Translations under genes and position numbers: made by a program | Notes under the pieces: generated by a model | The model's database searches: none | What the model saw: only the letters and a program-made list of their open reading frames with translations | Told to the model about the DNA's origin: nothing | Source: Oncomelania hupensis | Taxonomy: Eukaryota; Mollusca; Gastropoda; Littorinimorpha; Pomatiopsidae | Assembly (NCBI GenBank): GCA_036898135.1 | Contig: JBAHVR010000323.1 | Location: forward strand, 163,501 to 227,500 | DNA length: 64,000 nt | Direction of reading: 5' to 3' | In this document: positions 46,906 through 58,061 of the stretch, in pieces | Layout: each line of letters opens with the position of its first letter | Position numbering within the stretch: the first letter of the stretch is position 1

Positions 46906-47534
46906 TTTGCCTGCTAAGTTTTCAAACTCAATCACCGTGCAGAAACAGTCAGTAATCACCTCATATCGGAGCGCTGCGAAAACACGTCTGCTCCGGTCGG
47001 TGAACGAATGCTCAATCCAGCTGCTACGATTGGTTTGATTACTTTTCAGGCATGATGGACCATATGTATAAATCTAAAGCCTAATGGTGATGTGCTCATT
47101 TTTGGTGATTTTAATATTGATGTCTTGAAACCAGAAGTTAGATGGAAATGCCTACTATCCTCTTTTGGTCTTAGTTCATAACTTCACCCCCTAGACTACT
47201 AGAGTAACTTCATCAACATCATCTGTAATCGACCACATATACACCAACGCACCTGCAAGAATTCATCATGCTTCCCTATCTGCTATGAGCATAAGTGATC
47301 ATTCCCCATATACTGCACACAATTTACTAAACTGCCAAAATCAAGCATTAAAGATCATACATACTCTTAGTACAGATTGGTCCTTTATACACTTTGATTG
47401 TGGAGCTTTTCGGAGGGATCAATGTGATGATGTATATAAATATCATGACCCTAATGTTGCTCTTGGGTATTGGTGTACTATTTATTAATAATCAACAAGC
47501 CTACATTAGTTAAAAAGAAAAGAATAAAACATTA

Positions 47535-48860
47535 CAACTCTTCCCAAAAGAGGTACCATTCAGGAGTGTGAAAATTACCGCACCATCAGCCTCATCAGCC
47601 ATCCCAGCAAGGTCCTCCTGAAAATAATACTCAACAGGTTGAAACCCAAAGCTGAACAAATCATAGCTGAAGAACAAGCAGGATTCAGGGCAGGGCGAAG
47701 TACCACTGAACAGATTTTCAACCTCAGAATAATCTGTGAGAAATACCTACAGCATCATCAAAATCTATATCATGTGTTCATAGACTTCAAGAAGGCGTTT
47801 GACCGAGTCTGGCATGCAGCTATTTGGGCAACAATGAAAGTGTACAACATCAGCCCTAAAATTATTGAAGTCATCAAAAGCCTGTACGACGAGGCTACCA
47901 GTGCAGTCCTCCATAACAGCGCCATTGGGAACTGGTTCAGAACTACAATCGGTGTGCGTCAAGGATGCCTACTCTCTCAAACACTCTTCAACATCTTCCT
48001 AGAGCGCATCATGTCAGATGCCCTTGCAGATCACGAAGTCACAGTCAGCATAGGGGGAAGAGCAATCCCCAACCTTCGTTTTGCGGATGACATTGATGGG
48101 GTGGCTGGAGAGGAACAAGAACTTGAACAGCTTGTACAGAGGCTTGACACCACCTCCAGAGCTTATGGAATGGAAATAAATGCATAGAAGACCAAAATGA
48201 TGACCAACAACACTAATAGCATCAACACGGACATCAAAGTCCAAGGCCAATCACTCAACACAGTGCATAGCTTCAAATATTTAGGAGCCATTGTATCAGA
48301 CAATGGGTCCCGACAGGAAGTCCTCTCCAGGATCGCACTAACAACTGCTGCCATGACAAGGTTGAAGCCCATTTGGAAAGACAGGACCATCAGTCTACAT
48401 TCCAAAGTAAGACTGCTGGGCTCCATTATCATCTCCATCTTCCTATATGCTTGCGAAGCATGGACCATCACAGCAGATCTACAGCGAATAATACAAAGCA
48501 TAGAGATAAGGTGCTACAGAAGAATTCTGGGCATTTCCTATACCCAACGCATCACCAACGACGAAGTCCGACAGACCATCACACTAGCCATTTGACAACA
48601 CGATGACCTGCTCACAGTGGTGAAGAAACGGAAACTCCGATGGTATGTCCACGTCACCAGATCATCAGACCTTGCAAAGACCATTCTGCAAGGCACAGTG
48701 CAAGGAGGTAGAAGAAGAGGGAGACCGAAAAAGAGGTGGGAGGACAACATCCGAGCATGGACTGGTTTGACTCTGAGCGAAGCCATCAGGGTTAAACGAT
48801 CATCTGTGGTGCCCCTATGACCTCCGAGTTACGGGACAGGATAGGATAGGATAGGATAGG
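47535..48860 (+). mobile_element. RTE-like LINE, 5'-truncated, best-preserved copy in the window
   Basis: Frame 47639-48187 covers RT from AEEQAGFRAGRSTTEQIF through FIDFKKAFDRVW, RTTIGVRQGCLLS and RFADDIDGVAGEE, then one stop (TAG at 48185). The frame continues 48197-48595 to ISYTQRITNDEVRQTI, another stop, and the C-terminal RGRPKKRWEDN. The tail is TAGGA repeats ending at 48860. It is flanked by AAAACATTA (47526-47534 and 48861-48869). The endonuclease is missing. Tail type and protein motifs fit the RTE clade. Confidence 0.88.
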
Positions 48861-48912
48861 AAAACATTATAAACTCCCATCAAAGCTAACTCCAGAAATC
48901 ACAGATGAAATG

Positions 48913-50942
48913 TGTCACGTCCCAACTGCCTCAACAGAGGTTCGACATGTGTGCTCTTTCACACGAGAAAAAAAACCAACACCTAAATAAACTCTAAAAG
49001 ACAAAACCAGAAGTAACAAGACAATTTCTTTATTTCACTCACACATTCATACTCAAAATTAACTCCCTTTATCCCACTTCCCAACCTACCAACCCTCAAT
49101 CCCCCTGATATAACCCCAAACTAATACATAAACATTTCGCTCAAAATAATAATGATAACTAAATCAAAAATGAAAAATGTCTAACTACAAAATGTACAAA
49201 AGAATTTATAATAATTATGACTGAAACAGCTTACTGACAACGAAGTAAATACACAGTAAGCAACTGCTTTAAATCTTTATAAATATTCAAACTTTGTTCC
49301 ACTTAAATTTTAAACAGATACAAGAAGTCTCTTATATTATATAAAATGAATAAGAAAATTTATCCTTTATGCAAAATAGAATTTGTAAGAAATTAATCTA
49401 AATTATTAATTAATTAATATCTGGCGAAATAATTCCCCCAGACAAAACTATACAATCACAGGGTTACTTAATCTAGTAGGTAATATTACTCAACAACGTT
49501 TATCAATCAATTCAGATTAAATATATTTTCAATGTGCTGTAATTTATAATTTATCACATGTAAAACAATTATTATTCCTCACAATTGTCTATCAATGGTT
49601 ATAGTTATTTGTTGTGTATGGTGGAGTGTGCGTGTGTGTGCTTTATAAACGAAATAAGGTTCCTTGGGCGAATACCACAACCTTCGCAACCGAGGTTGAC
49701 ACACAGACACCGGCGTAATAGGCCGAGGCGCACCAGCTTCACACCAGTAAGGTTTCAGCACATCATCAATGATCCGCTCTAAGGTTTTGGTTTTGGTTTT
49801 GGTTTTGGTACATCTACAACAATACATACAAAAATACGCAACCATTAATAATTATATTACAATATACTGCACAAGCATCCCGCTATCGGAATGGTTGTCT
49901 CCCTTTCAACATCCTTACTCATCCTCCCTGTCATTACTTCTGTCATCGCGTATATACATTCACAATCATCTCCTTTCTGTCATCTCTTCGCTACATAACA
50001 GCGAATTCTTTTATATCAATTTATAATTATTTAATTTATAATATATTTTAGAAAATTCTCTCTCTCTCTACTGCTAGGTATTTATGCAGCAAACAATATG
50101 AAACATAAAATAGAATTAAGAAAACATAATTAACTAACCATTCACACTGCATGCATAACCCAAACCCCCGAACGCTATGGCCAACTGAGAAATTGAGGTA
50201 AATAACTTACGGCTACCAGTGGGATCCCCGGCCTGTTGACAAAGACACACAAACGACGGGACAAACACACAGGCACAGAAGGTTAGGCAAGGTGATATAC
50301 AGGCACAAGAAGTCCTAGACGGAGTCACAGGTCACCCGACGTTATACGTAGATAACTCAGATTTCACCGAGAATACACAGTAGGTATTCTAAACAGCTTA
50401 GAACAGTTCCAGTTAATCAAACACTTCCAAAGTGTTCCCAAAACAGTCCTCCTCTTCCGATAATAGGCTCTTTTTCGTTGACGGTCTGATCAGTACGACC
50501 CACAGACAAAGTCACTAACTGGCACCTTGACCCAACTCGGATCTGTTGATTCTGGCTACAAAAGCGATATCAAAACGTTTCCTGCTCCTATCAAAATATA
50601 CAGTGCATGGGGTTTTATACGATTAGCTAGGAATCTTCTAGAATATACTCGTTTTAATTATAATTCATTCCCTACACCGTTCGCGATTAGAGCACGCATT
50701 TCACACATAGAATATCGCATGGCAGCAATCAAACTTCTCAATAACAAAATAGCCAACTATGCTGTTTTCTAACATAGTGCGTTCCGCACGGGCGCAAATC
50801 ATTCGCTACTTTTATTAATTATAAACTCAATTAATTTATTCTGATTCTCTCCCCCTGACTACCGTAACTTTTAACCTCTATGTACAGGCTGATGATTAAA
50901 CTATATACATAGGCGCGCGACTGCAAACTGCGTAGCGTGACA
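48913..50942 (-). repeat. 3' LTR of the gypsy element (2,030 bp)
   Basis: TGTCACGTCCC at the left and GCGTGACA at the right on the + strand. It is downstream of pol in element orientation. A CT tract lies near 50058. Small open frames inside recur in the other LTR and are not genes. Confidence 0.93.
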
Positions 50943-50960
50943 CAGCACCCCACCAAGACG
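50943..50960 (-). promoter_or_regulatory. Candidate polypurine-type primer next to the 3' LTR
   Basis: The minus strand reads TTGGTGGGGTGCTG just before the 3' LTR. It is G-rich rather than a perfect purine run, so the call is modest and rests mainly on position. Confidence 0.4.
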
Positions 50961-50992
50961 AAAACTAACAGTTTTAGTTCTTAACAACCACG

Positions 50993-52585
50993 CTACTCAG
51001 TTCTGCTCAAGAAATCAGCTGGTACATTTTCCTTCCCTGGAATACTCTCCACTATCAGATCGAAAGGTTGGAGTTGAAGTGCCCACCTCATGAGTCTACA
51101 ATTTGTAGTCTTTGCCTGCTGCAGGTATTGCAAAGGTCTGTGGTCGGTCTGCACAATGACTGTCCGATCATACAGGTACTGCTTGAACTTTTGTACGCCC
51201 CACACCAATGCTAAACATTCCTTCTCTATGGTGGAATAATTCCTCTCTGCTTGGTTTAGCTTCTTGCTGGCACATGTGATTGGCTGTAAACCCAAACCTT
51301 GGTCCTGGCACAGAATCGCCCCTATTCCAACCTCTGATGCGTCAGTCTGTAGCACTAATGGTTTCTCCATGTCTGGCATACAACATACAGGTTTGGAGCA
51401 TATACGGTTTTTGAGCGTCTGGAACGCTACTTCACAAGCCTCGGACCACTGTACGGGACCTGATTTGCCTCCCTTGGTTAAGTCGGTCAGCGGCACCGCT
51501 ATCGCAGCAAAATTCGGTACAAACTTTCGATAGTACCCTGCCAATCCAAGGAATGACCTGACCTGTTTCTTGGTAGTAGGACGTGGTGCATTCTGGATCT
51601 TGTCCATCTTGCCCTGTTCTGGTTGCACTTTGCCTTCTCCCACTATGTGTCCCAAATACTCCAGCTTGCGCCTGGAACGCTTCCTACCACCAAATCGAAC
51701 TCTGACTGCTTCGTCTTTCTTCTTTACTGACACAGTTGGCGAACTGACTGGTGGAACTGCCCGCTCGATCGCTCCCATGATCAACATCGTCCCAACCTCT
51801 GCCCTGATGGTTTCCACCTTCGAATGAGACAAAGGTTTTATAGGCCCTACGATATCAACTGCAACTCTCTGAAACGGTTCATCAACTAGAGGTAGTTTCT
51901 GCAGCGGAACTTTTGCTACCCTACCCCTGGGAACTGTTTTCTGGTATTCGGGACATGATTCGCAGAATCGCCTAACATCCCCGCACATTCCTGGCCAATA
52001 GAACACCCCCCATATCCTCTCGCGTGTCCTCTTTCCACCTAAGTGTCCCGCCATCGGAGGGTCGTGCGCCAGGCGCATCACCTCTCCTCTGAGCTTGCTA
52101 GGCACGACTAGCTGTGTTAGCTCTTCTTCTCCCTGATGGTGCACTCTATACAAAATACCCTTCTTTTTGCAGAAGCTAACCATCGCTTTGCCTGACTTGA
52201 GTTTCGTCCCTTGCTTCTCGCACTCTCTAGCTCTAGCTAAAGTAGGATCTTCTTCCTGCAACTTGGCCAACTGATCGGGCCTCACATCGAGTTGGAATGG
52301 CTTCGGAATCGGCAGTGCTTTCTCCTGCTTCCCTTCTGCCTTGGCCTGTGCCCTGGTCTGAACGGCGGCTATCGCACACTCTAACCCATCTACGGCCACT
52401 GGACTACGATAGCCTCCCTTGAAGGTAACCCAGTTGCCAAGAATGACATCAGGTACAACTTGCTCGATGACGATCAATTCTACTGTACCCTTCACAAAAG
52501 CTGAGTCTACTTCTACGTACGCTGTAGGATACTTCCCTGACTTGACCTGATCAGCGAACATGACCTCGATCTCTCTACCTGTCAT
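50993..52585 (-). CDS. pol: gypsy-type pol, internally deleted (protease end, INT zinc finger, RT remnants, RNase H)
   Basis: 530 codons. Residues 1-50 finish the protease (VVPDVILGN). About 165-215 is the integrase HHCC finger (LAHDPPMAGHLGG, YWPGMCGDVRRFCESC). About 238-250 is the integrase core start with its first Asp (VAVDIVGPI). The frame then jumps to the RT start (IRAEVGTMLIMGAIE, SVKKKDEAVRVR), jumps past the catalytic YxDD to LEYLGHIVGEGKV, and continues through RSFLGLAGYYRKF. RNase H (about 380-525) retains TDASEVGIGAIL, STIEKECLALVWG and QTDHRPL. The stop lies 50 bases before the LTR, so nothing follows RNase H. It cannot encode working RT or integrase. Confidence 0.85.
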   Translation of the reverse strand: MTGREIEVMFADQVKSGKYPTAYVEVDSAFVKGTVELIVIEQVVPDVILGNWVTFKGGYRSPVAVDGLECAIAAVQTRAQAKAEGKQEKALPIPKPFQLDVRPDQLAKLQEEDPTLARARECEKQGTKLKSGKAMVSFCKKKGILYRVHHQGEEELTQLVVPSKLRGEVMRLAHDPPMAGHLGGKRTRERIWGVFYWPGMCGDVRRFCESCPEYQKTVPRGRVAKVPLQKLPLVDEPFQRVAVDIVGPIKPLSHSKVETIRAEVGTMLIMGAIERAVPPVSSPTVSVKKKDEAVRVRFGGRKRSRRKLEYLGHIVGEGKVQPEQGKMDKIQNAPRPTTKKQVRSFLGLAGYYRKFVPNFAAIAVPLTDLTKGGKSGPVQWSEACEVAFQTLKNRICSKPVCCMPDMEKPLVLQTDASEVGIGAILCQDQGLGLQPITCASKKLNQAERNYSTIEKECLALVWGVQKFKQYLYDRTVIVQTDHRPLQYLQQAKTTNCRLMRWALQLQPFDLIVESIPGKENVPADFLSRTE

Positions 52586-54236
52586 AATCCTCAGGACGCA
52601 CCCACTTGGCTGCTACTGCCCCCACCTCGGCACCAGTATCTCTCAGAATCTTCACAGACTGACCCCTGACTGTTCCCATGCTCCACGGGTTGTACGGCTG
52701 AATGGTACTAAAGCTAGTTTTAGTCGTTTCCGAGTGAATCGGTCCTGAATCCGGACTGACAGTGATACGTAGCAACTGTTTCGGACTACGGCACTCCTTC
52801 GCTACGTGACCTAGCTTCCCGCACCTGAAACACTTGACAGGACGTTTCTCCCCACTAGGTTCCCTCCTCTTATCCTCTTCACCCTTGTTGCCACTAGGAC
52901 CACTCCTCGCTGCCCCTACAGGCTGACTGACAGCACGATTACCCCCATTGTATGGCACGCTACCGAACACTGGCCTGTTACTCACTGTCCGTTTCGCATC
53001 TACATGTAACTGGGCAATCTCAGCTGCTTGCTCGCCGTTCTCAGGCTGCCTCTCCCTCACAAACAGCTCTAACTCAGGGTTCATTACTGACAACAACTGT
53101 TCAGTCAGAAAGACATCAAGCACTACGCCCGCATCATCTATATCTTTCTTAGCCAAAAAAAACCATCTCTTCACTAAGACTTGTACTCTACTCAAGTACT
53201 GCGGAAAAGTCTCTGTGCCTTCTTTCCTACTCCCCCTGAACTGCTTGCGGTAGTAGTCAGCATCTCTCCTAAAACGTTTCAGAAGAGCCCCCCTGACCAC
53301 TTCGAAATCGACTATCTGCTCTGGAGTTAACTTCAGATAAGTCTCTCTTGCCTCCCCTGACAACAACGGTGACAACCTAGCCGACCACGTCTCTTCCCTC
53401 CATTTCTGAGTTCTAGCTATTTGCTCAAAGTGCTGAAGATAGCTCTCAATATCCTCTTTGCCATCAAATGGTTGGACCTTGATCTTATAGCTCTCAGCCT
53501 GAATTCTATCCCTCCTTCGTTGGGCTTCTAGTTCTTTCTCTTGTTCTAACTGTAGCCTAAGCCTTTCTCTGTCATCTTCCCGAGCCTGCTCTCTAGCTGT
53601 ACGCTCCTCTTGCAGACGCAACTCGACATTTCCCCGTTCGGAGTCTATTTTCTTTTCTAAGAGCTGCAGTTCTCTAGCTTTATCTTTGCGCTCTTGCTCT
53701 AGCCTTCTTTCCATCAGGGCCAACTCTTCTGCTCTTCTCTTCTCTTCTCGTTCCATCTTTCTCTCAAGCCTAGCTGTTTCTTTAGCTCTGTCTTTCCGCT
53801 CTAGTTCCATCGCTCTCGCCAATCTAGCAGACTCCTCCGCTAATCTAGCAGACTCCTCCGCTAATCTAGCAGCTTCTTGCTCTCTCTTCGCCCCGTCTAC
53901 TACAAAACTGGCTAGACCTGCTCCCTTCAGCCCCATGCTAGCGCCTAGCTCCTTGTATCTAAGATATACATCCATACCAACGCTACTTTTTCCTGCACCG
54001 GCCTTAACTGCAGTAGGAGTAAGATCAGCTGCCATGCGAGTACTATGAGCAAAAGGCGTACTCACTGTGGTTTCCTCGTCCATCGGTTCCCGACGCGAAG
54101 CGGCTGCGTCGGCCTCCGTGTACTGGTCCATCGCTCGCGCCTGCTCAGCTGCTCTCCGAGTCGCAGCCCTCGTCAGCATACAGTCGCGGACTAAGAATGA
54201 AAAATGGGAAAAAATGGGTGAATAACAATGAAACAA
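52575..54236 (-). CDS. gag: gypsy-type gag with protease start
   Basis: 553 codons. The N-terminus (LTRAATRRAAEQA) leads to a long charged coiled-coil region (about residues 115-250, rich in E, R and K with repeated ARLAEES). A capsid-like region follows (PFDGKEDIESYLQHFE, LLSGEARETYLKL and FPQYLSRVQVLVKRW). A CCHC zinc knuckle CFRCGKLGHVAKEC sits near residue 475. The frame ends with the aspartic protease motif DTGAEVGAV and stops at 52575. The rest of the protease is in the next frame, so a one-base change, programmed or mutational, separates gag and pol here. The internal ATG near 54182 is an alternative start. Confidence 0.85.
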   Translation of the reverse strand: MFHCYSPIFSHFSFLVRDCMLTRAATRRAAEQARAMDQYTEADAAASRREPMDEETTVSTPFAHSTRMAADLTPTAVKAGAGKSSVGMDVYLRYKELGASMGLKGAGLASFVVDGAKREQEAARLAEESARLAEESARLARAMELERKDRAKETARLERKMEREEKRRAEELALMERRLEQERKDKARELQLLEKKIDSERGNVELRLQEERTAREQAREDDRERLRLQLEQEKELEAQRRRDRIQAESYKIKVQPFDGKEDIESYLQHFEQIARTQKWREETWSARLSPLLSGEARETYLKLTPEQIVDFEVVRGALLKRFRRDADYYRKQFRGSRKEGTETFPQYLSRVQVLVKRWFFLAKKDIDDAGVVLDVFLTEQLLSVMNPELELFVRERQPENGEQAAEIAQLHVDAKRTVSNRPVFGSVPYNGGNRAVSQPVGAARSGPSGNKGEEDKRREPSGEKRPVKCFRCGKLGHVAKECRSPKQLLRITVSPDSGPIHSETTKTSFSTIQPYNPWSMGTVRGQSVKILRDTGAEVGAVAAKWVRPEDYDR

Positions 54237-54548
54237 ATAACGATTAACACATAAACAAACAGTCGAACAAATGACAAGTAAACAGTAACAGGAGCCGGAG
54301 AAGTCCCTTATCGTCTAGGCCTCGACGACAAAGTTACTTACCTCAACCCCCCGTTTGTGCACACGCGCTCGGGGTGTGAACCCTTTTGCGCAGCGCAACC
54401 TCACTCCCGACCAACCACCCACTGGCCACTCATCCGACACACAAGACGACAAAGAAACAAACACTGACTTCTGGTATCTAAACAAATAACAAATAACAAA
54501 TAAATCTACCCTAACTACTTCACCCTAACCTATCCTAGATCTATCCCA

Positions 54549-54560
54549 CCGCTGCCACCA
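54549..54560 (-). promoter_or_regulatory. Candidate tRNA primer binding site
   Basis: On the minus strand TGGTGGCAGCGG lies three bases inside the 5' LTR. A tRNA ending CCGCTGCCACCA would pair; a tRNA-Leu is my inference from memory of acceptor stems. The site position is as expected for reverse transcription priming. Confidence 0.6.
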
Positions 54561-54563
54561 AAA

Positions 54564-56594
54564 TGTCACGTCCCAACTGCGTCAACAGAGGTTCGACATG
54601 TGTGCTCTTTCACACGAGAAAAAACCCCAACACCTAAATAAACTCTAAAAGACAAAACCAGAAGTAACAAGACAATTTCTTTATTTCACTCACACATTCA
54701 TACTCAAAATTAACTCCCTTTATCCCACTTCCCAACCTACCAACCCTCAATCCCCCTGATATAACCCCAAACTAATACATAAACATTTCGCTCAAAATAA
54801 TAATGATAACTAAATCAAAATGGGAAATGTCTAACTACAAAATGTACAAAAGAATTTATAATAATTATGACTGAAACAGCTTACTGACAACGAAGTAAAT
54901 ACACGGTAAGCAACTGCTTTAAATCTTTATAAATATTCAAACTTTGTTCCACTTAAATTTTAAACAGATACAAGAAGTCTCTTATATTATATAAAATGAA
55001 TAAGAAAATTTATCCTTTATGCAAAATAGAATTTGTAAGAAATTAATCTAAATTATTAATTAATTAATATCTGGCGAAATAATTCCCCCAGACAAAACTA
55101 TACAATCACAGGGTTACTTAATCTAGTAGGTAATATTACTCAACAACGTTTATCAATCAATTCAGATTAAATATATTTTCAATGTGCTGTAATTTATAAT
55201 TTATCACATGTAAAACAATTATTATTCCTCACAATTGTCTATCAATGGTTATAGTTATTTGTTGTGTATGGTGGAGTGTGCGTGTGTGTGCTTTATAAAC
55301 GAAATAAGGTTCCTTGGGCGAATACCACAACCTTCGCAACCGAGGTTGACACACAGACACCGGCGTAATAGGCCGAGGCGCACCAGCTTCACACCAGTAA
55401 GGTTTCAGCACATCATCAATGATCCGCTCTAAGGTTTTGGTTTTGGTTTTGGTTTTGGTACATCTACAACAATACATACAAAAATACGCAACCATTAATA
55501 ATTATATTACAATATACTGCACAAGCATCCCGCTATCGGAATGGTTGTCTCCCTTTCAACATCCTTACTCATCCTCCCTGTCATTACTTCTGTCATCGCG
55601 TATATACATTCACAATCACCTCCTTTCTGTCATCTCTTCGCTACATAACAGCGAATTCTTTTATATCAATTTATAATTATTTAATTTATAATATATTTTA
55701 GAAAATTCTCTCTCTCTCTCTACTGCTAGGTATTTATGCAGCAAACAATATGAAACATAAAATAGAATTAAAAAAACATAATTAACTAACCATTCACACT
55801 GCATGCATAACCCAAACCCCCGAACGCTATGGCCAACTGAGAAATTGAGGTAAATAACTTACGGCTACCAGTGGGATCCCCGGCCTGTTGACAAAGACAC
55901 ACAAACGACGGGACAAACACACAGGCACAGAAGGTTAGGCAAGGTGATATACAGGCACAAGAAGTCCTAGACGGAGTCACAGGTCACCCGACGTTATACG
56001 TAGATAACTCAGATTTCACCGAGAATACACAGTAGGTATTCTAAACAGCTTAGAACAGTTCCAGTTAATCAAACACTTCCAAAGTGTTCCCAAAACAGTC
56101 CTCCTCTTCCGATAATAGGCTCTTTTTCGTTGACGGTCTGATCAGTACGACCCACAGACAAAGTCACTAACTGGCACCTTGACCCAACTCGGATCTGTTG
56201 ATTCTGGCTACAAAAGCGATATCAAAACGTTTCCTGCTCCTATCAAAATATACAGTGCATGGGGTTTTATACGATTAGCTAGGAATCTTCTAGAATATAC
56301 TCGTTTTAATTATAATTCATTCCCTACACCGTTCGCGATTAGAGCACGCATTTCACACATAGAATATCGCATGGCAGCAATCAAACTTCTCAATAACAAA
56401 ATAGCCAACTATGCTGTTTTCTAACATAGTGCGTTCCGCACGGGCGCAAATCATTCGCTACTTTTATTAATTATAAACTCAATTAATTTATTCTGATTCT
56501 CTCCCCCTGACTACCGTAACTTTTAACCTCTATGTACAGGCTGATGATTAAACTATATACATAGGCGCGCGACTGCAAACTGCGTAGCGTGACA
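54564..56594 (-). repeat. 5' LTR of the gypsy element (2,031 bp)
   Basis: Nearly identical to 48913-50942; differences include one base near 54580, a few near 54615 and 54825, and a CT-length change near 55712. It would hold the promoter of the element, transcribed leftward. Confidence 0.93.
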
Positions 56595-57120
56595 AAATGT
56601 TACAGCGAGACACACTTAAATGTGTAAACAATTTAAAGAGTACACAAAAAAATCGTAATCAAATAAAAACCTTGGTGCGTGACTCCAAGAAAATTGCTTT
56701 AATAAACTACTAGAAAATACAAGAAGCATGTCCTAAGTTTGTTTTATACTGAATAAAAAAAAATTAAAGGTAGTTTTTAATTCATAATGAAATTCCATCC
56801 AATTTATCTGCTAATGACTTCAACAACCAGTTCCTTCCCATCGCTACTTCTGTACTGAATTCGGATTCCTCAGAATATGCACCGTACACTTGCTCTGATA
56901 GTCTTAAATGTATTAAGACAAGAACATATAACTCTTCATCCTCTGAAATGCCACTCATTACTGTAAATGAAGTTAATAAGTACGAGTGTACATATTAAAA
57001 CTTAAAAATAATAAATCGGCAGGTCCAGATGAAATAAGTAAATATAAGATCTTGAAAATGTTTTTGCATTGTATTGTTAACTCCTTTACATAATCTTCCA
57101 TTTATAAAAAAGGTAAAAAA

Positions 57121-57402
57121 GGTAAAGGTAGTCCCATAGCCTTGTGGCCGTAGGGGAGCGTGATGTTGGAGATCACACTTATCTTGGGCCAGCGTAATGA
57201 GGGTGATGCCCAACTCTCTCCCTCGCTGCTTTACCTTCCCCACCCTCAAGAGAGTAGGTACTCAATCACAGTTGAGTCAACTGGGGGCGTTGTTGTTTGT
57301 CGCTTCACACCTTAGCGGTCACCCATCCAAGTGCTAACCGCACCGGACGGTGCTTCACTTTCGACACAGTAGCGAGTGCTCCAACCACTGCACTATCCGA
57401 CA
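57121..57402 (-). mobile_element. tRNA/5S-type SINE, copy 3
   Basis: Nearly the same as 10559-10845. It interrupts the CR1/Jockey-like LINE between GPDEIS and the next RT motif. No clear target duplication is seen. Confidence 0.68.
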
Positions 57403-57587
57403 CCCCTTATTTATGCATTATTACAAATGTATTTCCAACTACATGAAAACAAGTAAGTTTATTCCCCTTCCTAAATCAAAAGTCAGTTCTGATCTTAATA
57501 CTTATCGGCCAATATCACTGCTGTCTACACTTTCAAAACTTTTACAACGACATATTCACACTTATCTAACAAAATACACGAATGCCT

Positions 57588-57757
57588 ATCCTCTACTATC
57601 CCGTATTTCGAAAGTCTTTGGGGCACCACAGATGATCGTTTAACCAGCGTACTCAATCTTTCTCTGTCCTCAGCAATCCCCATTGCTTCGCCCAAAGCCA
57701 AGCCAGTCCATTCTCGAATACTGTCATCGCATCTCTATCTCTTTTTCTGTCTCATAT
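57588..57757 (-). mobile_element. RTE-like LINE 3' fragment, reversed
   Basis: The reverse of the RTE 3' end including a degenerate tail (cctctactatcccgtatttcg). It terminates the LINE piece on its left. Confidence 0.7.
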
Positions 57758-58020
57758 GAGGACGTTTAAACTTATATATAATGACACTAGTGATGCACTT
57801 GAACGTTGGTATACTATTTCTTTTTCTATACTTTACAGCCATGCGGCAATTAAAAAAAAAACAACGTAAAACATCCTAAGCTCCCACCATGGCTGACTCC
57901 GGAGATTACAGAAGCAATATCACAGCAAAATAAACTTAAACATGCTAAACAGTTTCAAGAGTATAAAAACAATCTCGTAATAAAATCAAAAACATGATGC
58001 GTGACTCCGAGTGTGTCATG
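57758..58020 (+). mobile_element. CR1/Jockey-like LINE, second copy of the linker region
   Basis: Same family as the split LINE: the linker stretch 'ctgactccggagattacagaa' corresponds to 48888-48912, and 'gcgtgactcc' to 56674. Frames are broken. Confidence 0.6.
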
Positions 58021-58061
58021 AGTGGTTTTTTTTATTTGTTTGGTTGTTGACTTCTATCTAT

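Larger units (their letters stand above)
39526..47013 (-). mobile_element. L1/Tx1-like LINE, apparently full length (7.5 kb)
   Basis: Flanked by the 18-base duplication AATCCAGCTGCTACGATT (39508-39525 and 47014-47031). The 3' end abuts a T run (39526-39534), the poly(A) tail on the minus strand. It carries ORF1 (46905-45525) and ORF2 (43697-39919) in the usual order, with about 108 bases of 5' UTR. The 3' UTR contains a long GA tract (39800-39853). It has few disabling changes, so it is relatively young. It sits inside the CR1/Jockey-like LINE. Confidence 0.9.
48913..56594 (-). mobile_element. Ty3/gypsy-type LTR retrotransposon, recent but internally deleted (7.7 kb)
   Basis: LTRs at 48913-50942 and 54564-56594 and target duplication AAATG (48908-48912 and 56595-56599). 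The LTRs differ at roughly ten places in 2,030 bases by eye, so insertion was recent. The internal region has gag (54236-52575) and a shortened pol (52585-50993). Pol order is protease, integrase zinc finger, RT, RNase H, with integrase before RT, as in Gmr1-like gypsy elements. The RT catalytic core and most of integrase are gone, so the copy is non-autonomous and was probably mobilised by a helper. Confidence 0.93.
37228..57587 (+). mobile_element. CR1/Jockey-like LINE split into seven pieces by later insertions
   Basis: Pieces in order: 37228-37404 (endonuclease start, SHLNIASLNAKVPDL and GITESRL), 39156-39274 (GVAVYIHTCI), 39454-39525, 47032-47534 (GDFNIDVLKPE, SVIDHIYTNA and SISDHS), 48870-48912, 56600-57120 (linker, GPDEISKYKILK) and 57403-57587 (RT start, YRPISLLSTLSKLL). 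The three early breaks restore frame exactly when the insertion and one target duplication are removed. The endonuclease motifs GDFN and SDH identify the class. Only about 1.6 kb of LINE lies in this 20-kb span. Stops inside the pieces show it was already decaying. Confidence 0.78.

Noticed and set aside
45595..47038. Plus-strand frames opposite L1 ORF1
   Set aside because: Antisense shadows of the ORF1 coding region.
51264..51827. Plus-strand frames inside pol
   Set aside because: Antisense of the gypsy pol frame.
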